In this document: in pieces, positions 17,001 through 24,832 of the stretch
Position numbering within the stretch: the stretch's first letter is position 1
Layout: every line of letters begins with the position of its first letter
Assembly: GCA_002371295.1 (NCBI GenBank)
Contig: DFGZ01000002.1
Coordinates: forward strand, 1-24,832
Source: Oribacterium sp. UBA3737
GTDB lineage: Bacteria > Bacillota_A > Clostridia > Lachnospirales > Lachnospiraceae
Direction: 5' to 3'
Length of the DNA stretch: 24,832 bases
Translations under genes and position numbers: made by a program
Notes under the pieces: model-generated
The model's database searches: none
What the model was told of the DNA's origin: nothing
What the model saw: the letters and a program-made list of their open reading frames with translations, nothing else

Positions 17001-17192
17001 TACCGTCATACCATCGGACCAGACATTGGCACGACACTTTCTGGCAAAACTTTTATAGTCTTCCAGGGAATTGATATCAAATGTATGGGATGCATCCGTC
17101 TCAGCCGCGAAGGTCATACCGGATGTCATCACTGAGGCAGCCAGCACCAGACTCAGGGCTGCCTTTGCAAGATGTTTACTTATTCTCTTCAT
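14067..17192 (-). CDS. Large membrane-anchored surface protein: GLUG repeats with a helical insertion
   Basis: A 1041-residue exported protein. It begins with a signal peptide (MKRISKHLAKAALSLVLAAS... up to TFAAE). A first block of GLUG-type repeats runs to about residue 310, recognisable as TGGIAGRNAGLIEDC, TGGIAGYN, NTGGITGRNGGSIEDS and DTGGIAGQQ. A long Ser/Asp/Leu-rich helical, coiled-coil-like region follows at about 310-650. A second repeat block (GVGGIAG, YAGGISGKME, FIGGIAGFSNG, NVGGISGYG, YAGSIAGKVE) comes next. Then there are beta-rich domains (VKPGTVLQDVAFPE resembles Listeria-Bacteroides repeats), a C-terminal membrane segment at about 1007-1030 and a lysine-rich tail. There is no LPXTG motif. 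I chose ATG 17192 for its signal peptide and GAGGAG site. It overlaps the upstream MMPL gene by 17 bases, which suggests coupled translation and joint function. Confidence 0.8.
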   Translation of the reverse strand: MKRISKHLAKAALSLVLAASVMTSGMTFAAETDASHTFDINSLEDYKSFARKCRANVWSDGMTVNLNTDLDFSSERYFPTISYFNGTFQGNDHKITNVKSEHPMFRTIGSKGAVQGLTFSSVTESERDETAAFVSENYGLVEGVTVNSDVSGKTTTGILAALNGETGVVRSCQVYGTLEGDNATGGIAGRNAGLIEDCKSAARVNTSVREAGVSTEDIKDILENILITRSLNNVENFKTRIDTGGIAGYNLRTGTIKSCETTGTTGYMHLGYNTGGITGRNGGSIEDSVNKGTVYGRKDTGGIAGQQQPEITLNFSKDVLSSLSDEIDQINVLVTDTLNTTQGITDSTYARLNGISKTLTDVKNSTNTIYNASLERFDELSETINSSTQTILDATGDIGDDMSYMDDSLDSLGRMSDSIAASIDDLAYAFSMTDAEKNALIAQNNQIREDLNYSSAFVDEAENRLLPQVPEQRQARVEDGFSHINRLAGDARAMRTMLEGLRNQRDLIASGAVQTEAARRDRALNASVSNILDSMDDMDKATTGLSKFSSSIGGTLSDVSNNVNIHMESNPAVRAAGDNLYAQLDSLSAQLDSLSAFGRDDSTEVLENLSAINTRFNSMTDLLRNERDRLNSIADDGGIFEDASAYENSTSRISACRNEGIVSGDKGVGGIAGTIGIEYDLDPDKDILRTNDRSLDYSFGVSAVILDSENMARVEGRGDYAGGISGKMEMGYLSGNKNTGDVDAENGRFIGGIAGFSNGTLNNNTARCRVTGQKNVGGISGYGTTLTGNSAAVTILGEEEYAGSIAGKVEKLDADALQGNVYFGGNYGAIDNIDYAGMAEESATPLDTLLVKFMMGDRLLGMHEVKPGTVLQDVAFPEAEQKEGFFIQWDQPMDTVIDDDLVVKASYYLPVAMLDAPENYHDSNKPVLMVDGQFMEDDTLGFTMPEENHYEIEIPDDGLTERKVRVHKPEWSKYSFTVNGLEQTTEDFGDYLVFVTGERKLDILITKQELPVGTIAAAIAGLILLVLLIVYGKRGGKKKKQ

Positions 17193-19725
17193 GCTCAAGA
17201 TACTCCTCGATATTCTGTCCTTCATTGTCTGCAAGTTTCTGTATATCTCCGGAAATGATGGAAGCTCTCACATCACCACGTACGATACCATGAACCGTAC
17301 CGATGATCTGACCGTCGATATGTCCTGTGATTCGTCCGTCAACTCTGATGATTCCACTTTCAGCTCTTGCCCTGATAGGTCTCGCAACAGAGAACTTGGT
17401 CTTGGCGATGACCTTGTCACCAAGAAGCAGTATCTGCGGCAGAACAAACAGAACCAAAAACATGGAAAGTAGTGTTCCTCGTCCCAGACTCTGTCCGATA
17501 CCTGCGATGGCTCCGTCAGATGTCAGGAATCCGATAACCGTTCCGGCGATAGCAAGGATAGAACCCGATGTAATGATGGTCGGGAATGCAAAATTTACCG
17601 TTTCAATGATGGCGTCTTTACGTCCCATGGTCTTTCTGTTTTCGTCATAACGGGAACCGATAACGATAGCGTAATCGATATTGGCACCCATCTGAATTGA
17701 TGAAACGATAAGATAACTTATGAAGAACAGGTTCTCTTTCATGACAGCCGGGAAGGAGAAGTTGATAAATATCGATCCCTCGATGACCATGATAAGAAGT
17801 ATAGGCATGCCGACTGACTTGAATGTAAAGAGCAGGATCACAAGTACGAACAAAAGCGAAACTACTGAAACCACAATATTATCCGTCTCGAACTGGCTGC
17901 CCAGATCCATCTCTGAGGTGGACTCACCAACTACATACACATGAAGGTTAGGATCATCATCCATCTCTTCCTCAAAGATAGGATCGATCTTCTTGTGAAG
18001 ACCTCTCAGGAAACTGAAGGTCTCCGCACTCTCTTCTGGAAGGTTCAGGTACACAAGCATGCGCTCATAGGTATCTCCCCGGAGCTGCTTTTTGGCCATC
18101 ACAAGCTTGTCATAGGTATCGTCAATGTCCGCGCGGTCATCCGCGTCAAGATCCACATAGCCCTCATCTATCTTGTCATGAAGGAACATGAACACATCGA
18201 GGAACGGAATCTTGTACTTGTCGATACCGCCTATGATATGACCATACTCATCTTTGTCCGAAGCATACATGCTGTAGACCATGGCTGCCGCGTCATAGTC
18301 TACTTCCGCCATCTCGGAGAACTGTCTCGGTGTCAGCGGCTGTGAAACCATATAGCCGCCCTTGGCCTCAGTGTTGGCGAGAGAAGTTACACTCTTGACT
18401 TCAGGCATGGCTTCAAGCGATGTAGCAAGTCGGGAAACCTTATAGTAGTCATGGCTCGGAACATTGATGGCTATCATGTTGCTGCTGCCGAAGGTATCTC
18501 TGATCATATCCTCTGTGATCTGAGATGCACTTCTGATAGGTGTCTTCAGATTGGAGTAACCGTACACATACGGACACTTGGAAGAAACGAAGTACCCTAT
18601 CACGATGACCACAAGGAAAATCGGTGGGATAAATGTCTTTGTAGCATATGCAAATCGTCCCACGAAAGGAATCTTTGGCACCAGATTTTTGTGTTTTGTT
18701 TTGAGCATTACATCTGAGAACAGTACAAGAAGACCCGGCATCAGTGTAAATACCGCAAAAAGACTGATGATGATTGATTTAGTAAGGGTCAGTCCCAAGT
18801 CTCTACCCAGTCCAAAGCCCATGAACAAAAGAGCCAGAAGTCCGGAAATAGTTGTCAGCGAGCTTGCAGAGATTTCCGGAATCGAATGGCTGAGCGCAAC
18901 GATAACCGCATCACGTGTATCATAAAAGGCTCTCTGCTCCTTGAAGTGATTACAGAAAATGATGGCATAGTCGATGGACAGCGCCAGCTGCAGTACGATA
19001 GCTACAGAGTCAGAAACGAAAGAAATGGTTCCCATCATGTAGTTCGTTCCTTTATTGATCAATGCTGCAGCACAGAAAGTAAGAAGAAGTACCGGCACTT
19101 CGCCAAAAGTCTCCGAGGTCAGGATCAGTACCAGAACTACTACAGCCGCAACTATCACGATGATAAGCTTCATCTCCTGCTCGATAGCTTCTGCCTGCAT
19201 ATCACCAAGTGTTGTCGAGATATGAAGATCATAGGAACCAAGTGACTCTTTCAGCGTATCAAGAGATTCAAGGCACCGTTCATCATCTTCGGAATACTTG
19301 AAAGTGACTTCAAAAAGCGCCGAAGAATCATTGTAATGCTCACGAATCTCCTCTATGGTGAGTTCTTCGTCTTCATCGGCCACTTCACCGGATGCAGGAT
19401 TCAGATAATCAGGAAGGAACCCTGTTTCAAATACTCCCGGTACCTCTTTGATAGTATCTCGCACAGTAAATGCCTCTCTGAGAGATATATTGGATACCAT
19501 CACTTTGGCCGAGCCGAAGGTGGTGTACTCGTCTTCCATCAGATTCATAGCCTGTCTCGTTTCAGTATCTTCACTGAGATAGGCTGAAAGATCATTTTCT
19601 ACTGAAACCCAGTTTTGTGAGAAAAAGGAAAAGATCAGAAGGATGGAATAAATGAGAAAAAACAGATTTCGTTTATCTACGATAAACGAACAAATTGATA
19701 CCAGCGGGGATTGTTTATTTTCCAT
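17176..19725 (-). CDS. MMPL/RND-superfamily exporter with a beta-repeat C-terminal tail
   Basis: An 849-residue transporter of the MMPL (HAE3-like) group, which exports lipids or other hydrophobic molecules. The first membrane helix (FFLIYSILLIFSFFSQNWV) is followed by a large extracytoplasmic loop. Next come a six-helix sterol-sensing-like block at about 190-385 (LQLALSIDYAIIFCNHF, SSLTTISGLLALLFMGFGLG), a second loop, and the matching block at about 620-770 (IQMGANIDYAIVIGSRYDE, TSGSILAIAGTVIGFL). Both SIDYAII/NIDYAIV motifs carry the Asp expected for proton coupling. The last 80 residues form a soluble tail with hydrophobic-Gly periodic units (GRITGHIDGQIIGTVHG), resembling bactofilin beta-helix rungs, plus an acidic end. 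I prefer ATG 19725; an in-frame GTG at 19734 is possible. Confidence 0.87.
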   Translation of the reverse strand: MENKQSPLVSICSFIVDKRNLFFLIYSILLIFSFFSQNWVSVENDLSAYLSEDTETRQAMNLMEDEYTTFGSAKVMVSNISLREAFTVRDTIKEVPGVFETGFLPDYLNPASGEVADEDEELTIEEIREHYNDSSALFEVTFKYSEDDERCLESLDTLKESLGSYDLHISTTLGDMQAEAIEQEMKLIIVIVAAVVVLVLILTSETFGEVPVLLLTFCAAALINKGTNYMMGTISFVSDSVAIVLQLALSIDYAIIFCNHFKEQRAFYDTRDAVIVALSHSIPEISASSLTTISGLLALLFMGFGLGRDLGLTLTKSIIISLFAVFTLMPGLLVLFSDVMLKTKHKNLVPKIPFVGRFAYATKTFIPPIFLVVIVIGYFVSSKCPYVYGYSNLKTPIRSASQITEDMIRDTFGSSNMIAINVPSHDYYKVSRLATSLEAMPEVKSVTSLANTEAKGGYMVSQPLTPRQFSEMAEVDYDAAAMVYSMYASDKDEYGHIIGGIDKYKIPFLDVFMFLHDKIDEGYVDLDADDRADIDDTYDKLVMAKKQLRGDTYERMLVYLNLPEESAETFSFLRGLHKKIDPIFEEEMDDDPNLHVYVVGESTSEMDLGSQFETDNIVVSVVSLLFVLVILLFTFKSVGMPILLIMVIEGSIFINFSFPAVMKENLFFISYLIVSSIQMGANIDYAIVIGSRYDENRKTMGRKDAIIETVNFAFPTIITSGSILAIAGTVIGFLTSDGAIAGIGQSLGRGTLLSMFLVLFVLPQILLLGDKVIAKTKFSVARPIRARAESGIIRVDGRITGHIDGQIIGTVHGIVRGDVRASIISGDIQKLADNEGQNIEEYLEHEENK

Positions 19726-19760
19726 AGCAGGCACTCTCTTTCGTTTAGAATATAATTAAC

Positions 19761-19766
19761 ATTATA
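19761..19766 (-). promoter_or_regulatory. Possible -10 box for the MMPL/GLUG unit
   Basis: A perfect TATAAT on the minus strand lies 35 bases before the MMPL ATG, but no good -35 stands at normal spacing. Just upstream, GGAAAAAGATG...CATCTTTTCC (19782-19808) forms an imperfect inverted repeat that might be a regulator site. Confidence 0.35.
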
Positions 19767-19818
19767 TCTTACTGTCGACTGAGGAAAAAGATGATCACAT
19801 CTTTTCCCAAAAGCAAAT

Positions 19819-19863
19819 AAAGCGACGGTTACATCACTTTTTTCGTAATATAACCGTCGCTTT
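19819..19863 (-). terminator. Terminator after the oxidoreductase gene
   Basis: Perfect 13-bp arms AAAGCGACGGTTA/TAACCGTCGCTTT (19819-19831, 19851-19863) with partial pairing inside. The plus-strand side carries a stronger T run (TTTTT) than the minus side (TTTATTTG), so it may act in both directions. Confidence 0.75.
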
Positions 19864-19922
19864 TTACATTTTCATCAAGCAGGATTTCTAAGTCAAAAAA
19901 TCAATTCTGTATTCGTGAATAA

Positions 19923-20924
19923 TCAGTACCTTTCGATAACACTCATCACATCAAGTGTTTCTCTGGCATATCTTTCCGCTTCAATGTAATCCTTCTCGTC
20001 TATGATGCGGGCAAAGTCAATGAATTCGCGGGTCATTCTGTGGTGGGTCTCTTCCGGTACATAGTTTTCAATTTTTGTTTTCCTTGTCATTGCGCCAGCT
20101 GCATCCTTTACAGGTTCACCGCTGTTATCAACGGTTACGATGGTAAGATTAGGTGCAACATTGGGCTTTCCATCTATTCGCATATACCCTTTTTCACCCT
20201 GTATGGTCACGAAGCATGGACTGTCAGAATCCTTTGCACCGATGCATACAGCTGAAAATCCATCATATTCCATAATAAGAGTCCCGGAGGTATCCACGCC
20301 GTTAAAACCTTTGTTCGGATGATATGAAACCTTTTTCGGTCTTCCAAACAGTTCCGCAGCATAATGAATATTATAAACATTGATATCTCTTAGAGCCCCA
20401 CCCATAAACTCAGGGTTAAAGGAGTAATCAACATCTCCCGAGAGATACCTGTCATACCTGCTTGAATACTGAGAAAAATTGGCCATCATCATACGGATGC
20501 TTCCGAGTTTCGGTAATGCTTCTTTCATCTTAATGATTACATCATTGTGAAGAACGGTAATGGCTTCAAATATGAAACATCCTTTTTTCTTTGCCAGTTC
20601 TATAAGCTCTTCGGCCTCGGAATATGTTCCGACGAAGGGCTTTTCCAGGATCACATTTTTCTCTTTTTCCAATGCCTTTTTAGCATATTCATAGTGAACT
20701 GTATTGATCAGTCCGATATACACGGTATCAATATCTTCCATCTCAAGCATCTCATCGTAATCCGTAAATACAGAAGGAATATCATATTTTCTTGCAAAAT
20801 CTTCTCCCTTTTTGAGACTTCGGGGTCTTGCAAATATAGACCGTATCTTTATTTCTTTGATCGGCTGCATAGCATACAGTGCATCAGCTACGATTTTTCC
20901 TGTTCCAACGATTCCTAAATTCAT
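19923..20924 (-). CDS. Gfo/Idh/MocA-family NAD(P)-dependent oxidoreductase
   Basis: A 333-residue cytoplasmic oxidoreductase, a group that acts on sugars, inositols and related alcohols. The N-terminal Rossmann fold shows GIVGTGKI at 4-11. The family's EKP motif is at 94-96 in VILEKPFVG, with Lys95 the usual catalytic lysine. The C-terminal alpha/beta domain has GGALRDINVYNIHYAAELFG, with Asp180 and His187 in the substrate-site region. GCGGAG lies seven bases before the ATG. It has its own terminator and no neighbouring sugar genes, so the substrate cannot be assigned. It could be a dehydrogenase or a dehydratase-like member. Confidence 0.9.
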   Translation of the reverse strand: MNLGIVGTGKIVADALYAMQPIKEIKIRSIFARPRSLKKGEDFARKYDIPSVFTDYDEMLEMEDIDTVYIGLINTVHYEYAKKALEKEKNVILEKPFVGTYSEAEELIELAKKKGCFIFEAITVLHNDVIIKMKEALPKLGSIRMMMANFSQYSSRYDRYLSGDVDYSFNPEFMGGALRDINVYNIHYAAELFGRPKKVSYHPNKGFNGVDTSGTLIMEYDGFSAVCIGAKDSDSPCFVTIQGEKGYMRIDGKPNVAPNLTIVTVDNSGEPVKDAAGAMTRKTKIENYVPEETHHRMTREFIDFARIIDEKDYIEAERYARETLDVMSVIERY

Positions 20925-20978
20925 ATGTTTTCTCCGCTTTCGTTATAATGGCATTTTCTAATCAGTTTCTCAACTTGT

Positions 20979-21105
20979 TCATCTATCTATAATGACAAAT
21001 TCTTCCTTATTTAATCTCTTAGTATTAGCTGCTGCATACTCATCTGCTTCTAATAATGCTTGTTCAACATTTTTTTGTCAATTTTGAGTATGTTTCAATG
21101 CTCAT
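20979..21105 (-). pseudogene. Degenerate antitoxin-like remnant (RelB/Phd-type, frameshifted)
   Basis: From ATG 21105 the frame reads MSIETYSKLTKK and then stops at a TGA just after a seven-A run (21070-21076 on the plus strand as T). Removing one A joins it to NVEQALLEADEYAAANTKRL followed by NKEEFVIIDR and a stop at 20979. That segment resembles the C-terminal half of small antitoxins (ALLEADEYAA...RL..EE). No toxin gene follows. It may be a decayed module or a sequencing slip in the A run. Similarity is from memory only. Confidence 0.45.
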
Positions 21106-21120
21106 GACCACGTTCAATCA

Positions 21121-21164
21121 AAAAACAGCCATGTCTCTTCTGATAACAGAATTGACATAGCTGT
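21121..21164 (-). terminator. Terminator after gltB
   Basis: Minus-strand ACAGCTATGTC pairs with GACATGGCTGT (21154-21164, 21125-21135; one G-U), with an inner TTCTG/CAGAA stem, followed by TTTTT. It lies 17 bases past the gltB stop. Confidence 0.8.
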
Positions 21165-21180
21165 CTCTGATTTTTTAACT

Positions 21181-24100
21181 TCAACTGAACAGCAGCCTGA
21201 AGGCTTCCATCTCCGCGTCTGCCGGTGAGGAACCGCTGTCCTCAAAGTGGTTGACTGCATTCTGCACCTTCTGGTAGTCGTTCGGAACTATCTTCTTGAA
21301 GGATGGCAGATATCTGTCAAAGTTTTCGAGGATTTCCATGCCATGCTTTGAGTTTGTTTCCAGAACATAATCCTTGAGTATCGCTTTAAGTTCTTTAACA
21401 TCATATCTTTCTGTGACTTCATGGAGCTGTACCATATCCTTGTTGAGTTTCAGATACAGCGAATGATCCTCATCCAGCACATAAGCTATACCGCCTGACA
21501 TTCCGGCTGCAAAGTTCTTTCCGGTATGTCCGAGTATCACGGCTCTTCCGCCTGTCATGTACTCAAGCCCGTGGTCTCCGCAGCCCTCTGCCACCGCAGT
21601 AGCGCCGGAATTTCTCACACAGAAACGTTCACCTGCCACACCTTCCACGTAACACTTTCCTCCGGTTGCACCGTAAAGCGCAACATTTCCGACTATGATG
21701 TTATCCTCGGCGCGGAATCTGCTGCCTTTTCCGGGTGTAAGGATAAGTTTTCCTCCGCTCAGTCCCTTTCCGAAACCGTCATTTGCATCACCATAAAGCC
21801 TTATAGTGAGACCCTTCGGGATAAAGGCACCGAAAGACTGTCCGCCTCCGCCATAAGCCTCAACCACAAAGGTGTCATCCTGAAGCTCCTGGGTTTTGGC
21901 ACCCATCCAGTACCTGTCGGTGATTTCTGATCCGAGTATGGTTCCGAAGGTACGGTTGGTACTTGATACCTTTACTTTCTCCTCATGATGCTCGCCCTTT
22001 TCCATGGCTTTCCTGAATTTTGGCAGCAGTATCTCTTCGTCCAATGTCTTTTCCAGATGGAAATCATACACATGCGCCGGATCAAAATGACGCACCTCCT
22101 CCGGAAGACCGGCAAATTCCGGATTCAGAATGCCTGACAGATCAACCTTTGCCGCCCGGTCGGTAACATTGGCACGCTCCTCAGAAACAGCGAGACAATC
22201 TGTACGTCCCACCATCTCCTGTACTGTTCTGAAGCCGAGCTCTGCCATGATCTCACGAAGCTCCGATGCAACAAATTTCATGAAATTCATGACGTATTCT
22301 GGCTTACCTCTGAACTTTTCACGAAGCTTCTCGTTCTGTGTGGCAACGCCAAACGGACAGGTGTTCTTGTGGCATACTCTCATCATCATGCAGCCGAGGC
22401 TAACAAGCGCAGTCGTGGCAAAGCCATACTCCTCTGCTCCGAGAAGAGCCGCGATAGCGACATCACGTCCGGTCATGAGCTTTCCATCCGTTTCAAGCAT
22501 TACCCTGTTACGGAGTCCGTTTTGTATGAGTGTCTGGTGGGCCTCAGCTATACCGAGCTCCCATGGAAGTCCCGCATGATGAATCGAGGTCATGGGTGCA
22601 GCACCGGTTCCTCCGTCATAACCGGAAATGAGTATGACCTGAGCCCCTGCCTTGGCAACACCTGAGGCTATGGTGCCGACTCCGTTTTCGGAAACAAGTT
22701 TTACCGAAATACGGGCACGGCGGTTGGCATTTTTTAGATCATATATAAGCTGTGCCAGATCCTCGATGCTGTAGATGTCATGATGAGGCGGCGGTGATAT
22801 CAGTGAAACACCCGGAGTTGAAAATCTGGTTTTGGCGATCCAGGGGTAAACCTTCTTACCCGGAAGGTGTCCGCCTTCACCCGGCTTCGCGCCTTGTGCC
22901 ATCTTGATCTGGATCTCCTCAGCGGAATTAAGATAAGAACCTGTCACACCGAAACGTCCGGAAGCTACCTGTTTGATAGCAGAGTTTCTCTCTGTACCGT
23001 ATCTTGCAGGGTCCTCTCCGCCTTCTCCGGAGTTGGATTTCCCTCCCAGACGATTCATGGCGATGGCCATGGCTTCATGTGCCTCAAGAGAAATGGAACC
23101 ATAGGACATGGCACCTGTTTTGAACCTTTTTACTATAGACTCAACAGGCTCAACTTCGCTCAGAGGCACCGGCTTGTTCTTCGGCACAAACTTCATTATA
23201 GCCCTCAGGGTGTGGGGCACCGGAGTGTCATTGACCATGTTGCTGTACTCTTTGAACAGCTTGTAGTCTCCTTTCTGTACTGCCTGCTGCAGAGCCTTTA
23301 CAGTCTTCGGAGTATACAAATGCTCTTCCGTGTCGCGACCATGACAGAAAAGTGCCATTCTGGTTTTTTCATCCATGACCTTGCCCTGTTTTCCCACGGC
23401 AGCCGGCGAGAGCTTACTGTTTTTAAGTGAAGGCACTTCATAATACATGGATTCACTCTGCTCATCACCTGCGATGCCAAGAGGATCAAAAGCAAGTTGG
23501 TGCCTCAGGTTCACACTTTCCGACACATCATCGATTCCGATACCACCTACCCTTGAAACGATGCCGGTGAAGTATTTATCTGTAAATTCCCGGCTCAGTC
23601 CTATAGCTTCAAATATCTTGGCCGACTGATAGGACTGAATAGTGGAAATGCCCATTTTGGCAGCAATCTTCACTATGCCTCCCATGACCGCCTTGTTATA
23701 GTCCTCGATGGCCGTGTGAGTGTCTTTATCCAAAAATCCTTCGTCGATGAGCTCTGCTATGCATTCATGAGCAAGATACGGGTTAATGGCTCTGGCACCA
23801 AACCCAAGTATAGCCGCAAACTGATGAACATCCCTCGGCTCTGCCGACTCCAGGATCAGTGATACAGCGGTTCGTTTCCTGGTGAGGACGAGATGCTGCT
23901 CCACTGCGCTCACCGCAAGAAGTGAGGGTATAGCCACATGATTTTCATCAACTCCCCTGTCACTGAGGATAATAATGTTATAGCCTCGCTGATATGCCCG
24001 GTCCACAGCAATTTCCAGCTGCTGAATTGCTTTTTCGAGTGAAGTGTTCTGATAGTACAGAAGTGAAACCACAGCTGTCCTGAATCCGGTCGCATTGAAT

Positions 24101-24832
24101 TCTTTGATCTTCAGAAGTTCAACTCCGGTAAGTATAGGATTGGATATCTCAAGAACCCGGCAGTTTTCAGCTTTCTCCTGAAGAAGATTTCCATCAGAAC
24201 CCAGGTAAACGGTTGTATCTGTAACTATCTTTTCCCTCAAAGAATCTATAGGCGGATTGGTCACCTGCGCAAAAAGCTGCTTAAAGTAACAGAATAACGG
24301 CTGATGCTTCTTATCAAAAACCGCAAGAGGGGTATCATGACCCATGGAATGAGTATCCTCAACTCCATTCTGAGCCATGGGAAGTATGATGGATTTCACA
24401 TCCTCATATGTGTACCCAAATGCCTTATAGAGCTTGCCCCTCAGCTCCTTACTGTGAGTTGCCACTTTGTGGTTGGGTATCTTAAGTTCTTCCAGATGCA
24501 GCAGGTTTCTGTCCAGCCACTCTCCAAACGGTGCAGAGGATGCATACTGTCTTTTTACCTCATCATCAGAGATGATCCTCTTTTTCTTTGTATCAACCAG
24601 TAGCATGCGTCCCGGCTGAAGACGTGACTTCTCAACTATATGTTTGGGATCAATGTCAAGGACCCCCACTTCTGAGGCAAGGATCAGTCTGTTGTCATCG
24701 GTAATGTAATATCTCGATGGTCTGAGTCCGTTTCTGTCGAGGGTAGCTCCCACCACATCACCGTCCGAGAAAATGATGGCCGCGGGTCCGTCCCAGGGCT
24801 CCATCATCGTCGCATAATAATGGTAGAAATCC
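21181..24832 (-). CDS. gltB: Glutamate synthase (NADPH) large subunit, C-terminal part (N-terminus outside window)
   Basis: Makes two glutamates from glutamine and 2-oxoglutarate in ammonia assimilation. The visible 1216 codons begin within the glutamine amidotransferase domain (DFYHYYATMMEPWDGPAAI). The central domain follows, then the FMN-binding synthase barrel (MSYGSISLEAHEAMAIAMN, KSNSGEGGEDPARYG, ISGYDGGTGAAPMTS). The 3Fe-4S site is CMMMRVCHKNTC, with the C-x5-C-x4-C spacing of the family. A C-terminal Gly-rich beta-helix (YGGGGQSFGAF, GNVALYGATGGKCYVEG) ends the enzyme. The open frame continues past the window edge, so the ATG at 24807 is internal. No small-subunit gltD follows. A terminator stands 17 bases after the stop, so gltD must lie upstream or elsewhere. 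Confidence 0.96.
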   Translation of the reverse strand, partial: DFYHYYATMMEPWDGPAAIIFSDGDVVGATLDRNGLRPSRYYITDDNRLILASEVGVLDIDPKHIVEKSRLQPGRMLLVDTKKKRIISDDEVKRQYASSAPFGEWLDRNLLHLEELKIPNHKVATHSKELRGKLYKAFGYTYEDVKSIILPMAQNGVEDTHSMGHDTPLAVFDKKHQPLFCYFKQLFAQVTNPPIDSLREKIVTDTTVYLGSDGNLLQEKAENCRVLEISNPILTGVELLKIKEFNATGFRTAVVSLLYYQNTSLEKAIQQLEIAVDRAYQRGYNIIILSDRGVDENHVAIPSLLAVSAVEQHLVLTRKRTAVSLILESAEPRDVHQFAAILGFGARAINPYLAHECIAELIDEGFLDKDTHTAIEDYNKAVMGGIVKIAAKMGISTIQSYQSAKIFEAIGLSREFTDKYFTGIVSRVGGIGIDDVSESVNLRHQLAFDPLGIAGDEQSESMYYEVPSLKNSKLSPAAVGKQGKVMDEKTRMALFCHGRDTEEHLYTPKTVKALQQAVQKGDYKLFKEYSNMVNDTPVPHTLRAIMKFVPKNKPVPLSEVEPVESIVKRFKTGAMSYGSISLEAHEAMAIAMNRLGGKSNSGEGGEDPARYGTERNSAIKQVASGRFGVTGSYLNSAEEIQIKMAQGAKPGEGGHLPGKKVYPWIAKTRFSTPGVSLISPPPHHDIYSIEDLAQLIYDLKNANRRARISVKLVSENGVGTIASGVAKAGAQVILISGYDGGTGAAPMTSIHHAGLPWELGIAEAHQTLIQNGLRNRVMLETDGKLMTGRDVAIAALLGAEEYGFATTALVSLGCMMMRVCHKNTCPFGVATQNEKLREKFRGKPEYVMNFMKFVASELREIMAELGFRTVQEMVGRTDCLAVSEERANVTDRAAKVDLSGILNPEFAGLPEEVRHFDPAHVYDFHLEKTLDEEILLPKFRKAMEKGEHHEEKVKVSSTNRTFGTILGSEITDRYWMGAKTQELQDDTFVVEAYGGGGQSFGAFIPKGLTIRLYGDANDGFGKGLSGGKLILTPGKGSRFRAEDNIIVGNVALYGATGGKCYVEGVAGERFCVRNSGATAVAEGCGDHGLEYMTGGRAVILGHTGKNFAAGMSGGIAYVLDEDHSLYLKLNKDMVQLHEVTERYDVKELKAILKDYVLETNSKHGMEILENFDRYLPSFKKIVPNDYQKVQNAVNHFEDSGSSPADAEMEAFRLLFS

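Overview
The window reads as a chromosomal segment of a low-to-mid GC anaerobic Firmicute, most likely a Lachnospiraceae member (Butyrivibrio/Roseburia type). I infer this from the gene families (HrcA/CIRCE-type groESL control, an MMPL pump paired with a GLUG-repeat surface protein, a small DUF6106-like membrane protein, a clostripain-fold protein), from strong AGGAGG-type ribosome binding sites, and from intrinsic terminators after most transcription units. No database search was possible. Every gene I can support lies on the minus strand, so the window reads right to left. No rRNA, tRNA, CRISPR array, insertion sequence or prophage is visible.

In transcription order: (1) 24832-21181, the C-terminal four fifths of the glutamate synthase large subunit (gltB), closed by a terminator. 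(2) 21105-20979, a remnant resembling a toxin-antitoxin antitoxin, broken at a poly-A run. (3) 20924-19923, a Gfo/Idh/MocA-type oxidoreductase with its own terminator. (4) 19725-14067, a two-gene overlapping unit: an MMPL/RND-type exporter with an unusual repeat tail, and a 1041-residue membrane-anchored surface protein in which GLUG repeats flank a long helical insertion. (5) 13741-11710, a MATE exporter (probable TTG start) followed by a TRIC/UPF0126 channel. (6) 11544-8885, the groES-groEL operon with a CIRCE operator overlapping its promoter, a leader of about 200 nt and a strikingly structured repeat-rich 3' region before the terminator. (7) 8830-8339, a small DUF6106-like membrane protein, and 8252-7716, a secreted protein with cell-wall-binding-like repeats and a His/Cys metal-site-like tail. 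(8) 7565-2898, a tripartite MacAB-like ABC exporter (ATPase, FtsX-type permease, HlyD-type adaptor) with a good promoter and an operator-like repeat. (9) 2762-771, a membrane-anchored clostripain-fold (C11) protein that has lost both catalytic residues. (10) 643-1, the promoter, structured leader, terminator and 5' third of guaB (IMP dehydrogenase).

The most interesting points are these. The guaB leader ends in a terminator directly against the ribosome binding site, so guaB expression appears to require readthrough; this looks like an attenuator or riboswitch of a class I do not recognise. The C11 protein has Gln and Arg where His and Cys should be. The groEL 3' region carries 65-bp tandem repeats and nested palindromes. 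The MMPL/GLUG pair looks like a dedicated export or surface complex.
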